DNA from: Neospora caninum Liverpool
Taxonomy: Eukaryota > Apicomplexa > Conoidasida > Eucoccidiorida > Sarcocystidae
Reading direction: 5' to 3'
NCBI RefSeq assembly: GCF_000208865.1
Contig: NC_018396.1
Coordinates: 5,388,514-5,452,513 of the forward strand
DNA: 64,000 nucleotides
Both the position numbers and the translations under genes were made by a program. Numbering within the stretch: position 1 is the stretch's first letter; each line of letters opens with the position of its first letter. Below the pieces are notes generated by a model, which worked only from the letters and a program-made list of their open reading frames with translations, was not told where the DNA came from and did no database searches. Shown piece by piece: positions 62,201 through 64,000 of this stretch.

Positions 62201-64000
62201 AAGATACACTCAGCTTGCAGGGGTACTCTGGCTGCTCGAATGCGAGAGTTTCCCCAACCTTGAAAACGGAGCAAGGCCAATCGACTATCGCTGCGGCCTG
62301 TGAACGAAGCGAGGAACAAACCAGACGAGAGCAGCGAAGCTCCTGTGGAGCCATCCATCCAGAAGACGTGGCGGGAAGCGTCACTCTTTCAGAACGGAAA
62401 GCAGAGTGGAACGCAACAGAAGCCGAGGATCCAGAGCGTGCACCAGCCCCGGGCACGTTTTGGGCTCTTGGAGATGACCCAACGGTTTTAGAAAAGCCTC
62501 CCGTGCTGCAACTCACCGACGAGCCCGCTGGTGCCTGTGTGGACGGCCCGCAGGTGGTAACGTCTGCCGCGACTGCGGCTGAAACCCTCGTGCCCGACAA
62601 GCCGAAAACGGTCGGCGCCTTTACCCGTGACACGGCAGCTCTTCACAGGGCGCTTCTTGGTAACACGTGCGAATGCGAAAAGACGAACTGCGACGGAGGC
62701 CCTAACACCCAGGAAGCAGCCGTCACCGGCACGTTTCCATTGTGCGCAAGGGCGGTACCGGCAGCCGAGAGCGCTGGTCGCTCTGAAGGGTTGGCGGGCC
62801 GGCACGAGCCGAAAAGCGTAACAGCAAAAGGAGACTCTCTCTGGGTCCCCAAAAGAGAGCTGCGTGCCGCTGCCGGGGCTGAAGGGAATCTGTGGACTGC
62901 TGCAGACTCAACACCGGTCGAGCTCTCAGAAAGGCCTGGGGCTTATGAGCGGAACACCTTTTCCTGGACACCGGCGGGAGAAGTGGCTGACAGTCCCCCG
63001 GAAGCCAGCAGTGAGAATGCGAACCCAAGTGGAGACGGGAGCACAGCTCCTAGAGGACAGACTACCGTTCCGGCGTGCCTCTTAGACTTGAACCGTACCA
63101 GGGAGACAGGCGCTTTCGGAGGTGCGAAACGCATGTCAGAAAAGCCTTATGGGCACGTTCAAAGCGGAGCAGAGGGCTGCCAGTTTGCCTACGTCGCGCA
63201 CAGCGAGCCGAGAGAAGACTCACAGGAAAGACGGCAACAAGAAGGGATGCCCGATTGCGTCGACGCGAAGTCGACCAATCAGACTCCCCCGCGTAGCCTC
63301 GGCCCCGCTCAACTTCCGAGGGATGGGCCAAGCGACGGTTTGCGTGAGGCGACGGGTCGCCTCTCTCCCCCTAAACAGGACCAACGAGACGACTCACTAT
63401 GTAAGGCGACCTCCGCGAAGGAAGAAGACGAGACAGCTGCACCGATAAGTGGCCTGTCGTCGGCAGCTTTCCACGCCTGTATGCCAGGAGAGCCCGCATG
63501 CGGGGAAGAGGAAGACCGGGCGGAGTCTTTCTTGTCGACGGTCCCGGCGGCATTTCGTCGCGGCGAACCGGTAGCCGCTCCTGGCTTGGCCCGCACCGCA
63601 CAAGAGTGGGCGCCTCCAGACGCCGCACACGGCCCTCCACTGATACCTCAGGCGAATGCCGATGTCATGCTGCACGCACAGCGCCATTCATCTGGAGCCG
63701 CAGGCCGAGTTCTCCAGCTGGAAGCCGTGCTGAACTGCGAAAACGAAGCCCCGGGACGGCTGCATCCGATTGGTCAGGACGGGGGGGGAATCTCTTTATT
63801 TTGGAACGATATTAGGCTGGGAGGCGGAACTCCCTCTGTTTTTTCGCTGAGAAAGGCTGAAAGCGATAGTTCAGGAACCGTGCATGGGACATCTACGGGT
63901 GAAGGCGACAGCCGGCCTCAGGAAGGATCCACGTGCGGAGGACGTGACGCTCAGCCTTTCGGAGAACCTGGGTGTGGTGCATCCGGCCGGTCATCTGGAT
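53265..64000 (+). CDS. ApiAP2 family DNA-binding protein (3' end outside window)
   Basis: At least six exons: 53265-54159, 54538-54844, 54964-57385, 57776-58202, 58764-59425 and 59782 to beyond 64000; phases 1, 2, 0, 1, 0 fit and every junction is GT-AG. At least 2,977 residues are encoded, with no stop before the window edge. One AP2/ERF domain is recognised at residues about 1956-2015 (nucleotides 60934-61113): YHVVMCTRRYWRVEWVSP, GRRVYKHFGENKYGG, and EQAREVAMKFWDEVRRR, with the aromatic and basic pattern of a three-strand sheet followed by a helix. ApiAP2 proteins are the main sequence-specific transcription factors of apicomplexans and act in the nucleus. All other sequence is Ser/Pro/Gly/Glu-rich and disordered-looking. 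The first in-frame ATG after an in-frame stop (53235) is 53265; the ATG at 53283 is an alternative. An overlapping 181-codon frame from an ATG at 52817 covers the start in another frame and could be an upstream ORF or part of an unrecognised first exon. The target genes cannot be inferred. Confidence 0.9.
60934..61113 (+). other. AP2/ERF DNA-binding domain of ApiAP2 protein
   Basis: Sixty residues with the family pattern: strand 1 with YWRVEW, strand 2 with RRVYKHF, the YGG turn, and an amphipathic helix EQAREVAMKFWDEVRRR. DNA contacts in this family come from the three strands, here rich in Arg, Tyr, Trp and Lys. No second AP2 domain was seen up to position 64000. Confidence 0.92.

Noticed and set aside
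1..64000. CRISPR arrays, insertion sequences, rRNA, tRNA
   Set aside because: No regularly spaced repeats with unique spacers, no transposase motifs and no tRNA-like cloverleaf with a matching B box were found by eye; the single GTTCAATAC at 41086 has no tRNA context. A tRNAscan/Infernal run would be decisive.

Overview
The window is nuclear DNA of a coccidian apicomplexan of the Toxoplasma/Neospora/Hammondia type (family Sarcocystidae). The evidence is an ApiAP2 transcription-factor domain, GC-rich genes with short exons and canonical GT-AG introns, proteins whose small conserved domains are buried in very long Ser/Ala/Pro/charged low-complexity sequence, many TA, GTAT and CA microsatellites, and many TGCATGC words between genes. 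The species cannot be fixed from sequence alone. There is one 100-base assembly gap (7928-8027). I found no rRNA, tRNA, CRISPR array or transposon that I could support.

Layout. (1) 788-2546, plus: four-exon p24/emp24 cargo receptor. (2) 6215-9005, plus: seven-exon CCDC124/Lso2-type ribosome-associated protein. (3) 13953-23091, plus: five-exon TBC-TLDc protein of the TBC1D24/Skywalker class, with a roughly 1,200-residue insertion inside the TBC domain. (4) 25703-32362, minus: two-exon leucine-rich-repeat protein with a long disordered tail, convergent with gene 3. (5) 38913-44059, minus: two-exon PP2C phosphatase whose catalytic motifs are spread over about 1,200 residues by insertions. (6) 53265 to beyond 64000, plus: at least six exons encoding a giant ApiAP2 protein, truncated by the window edge.

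The exon models of these six genes were built by hand. In each, splice phases agree at every junction and the joined reading frame restores recognisable domains. Most lie in two loosely spaced blocks: three plus-strand genes, then two minus-strand genes, then a 9.2-kb divergent region shared by the PP2C and ApiAP2 genes. That region holds fragments of a possible further minus-strand gene (45.5-48.1 kb), an acidic ORF and a small ORF with a signal-peptide-like start, none of them settled.

Functionally the genes look like housekeeping and regulatory functions rather than one pathway: ER-Golgi cargo sorting (p24), ribosome dormancy or restart (CCDC124), membrane traffic or oxidation-linked TLDc function (TBC-TLDc), phosphatase signalling (PP2C) and transcription (ApiAP2). 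The most unusual non-coding signals are two adjacent perfect GC-rich hairpins at 11641-11739, a fourfold 15-bp repeat carrying TGCATGC inside an intron (22039-22098), and an AT-richer island at 36.0-37.2 kb with two ORFs of unknown origin.
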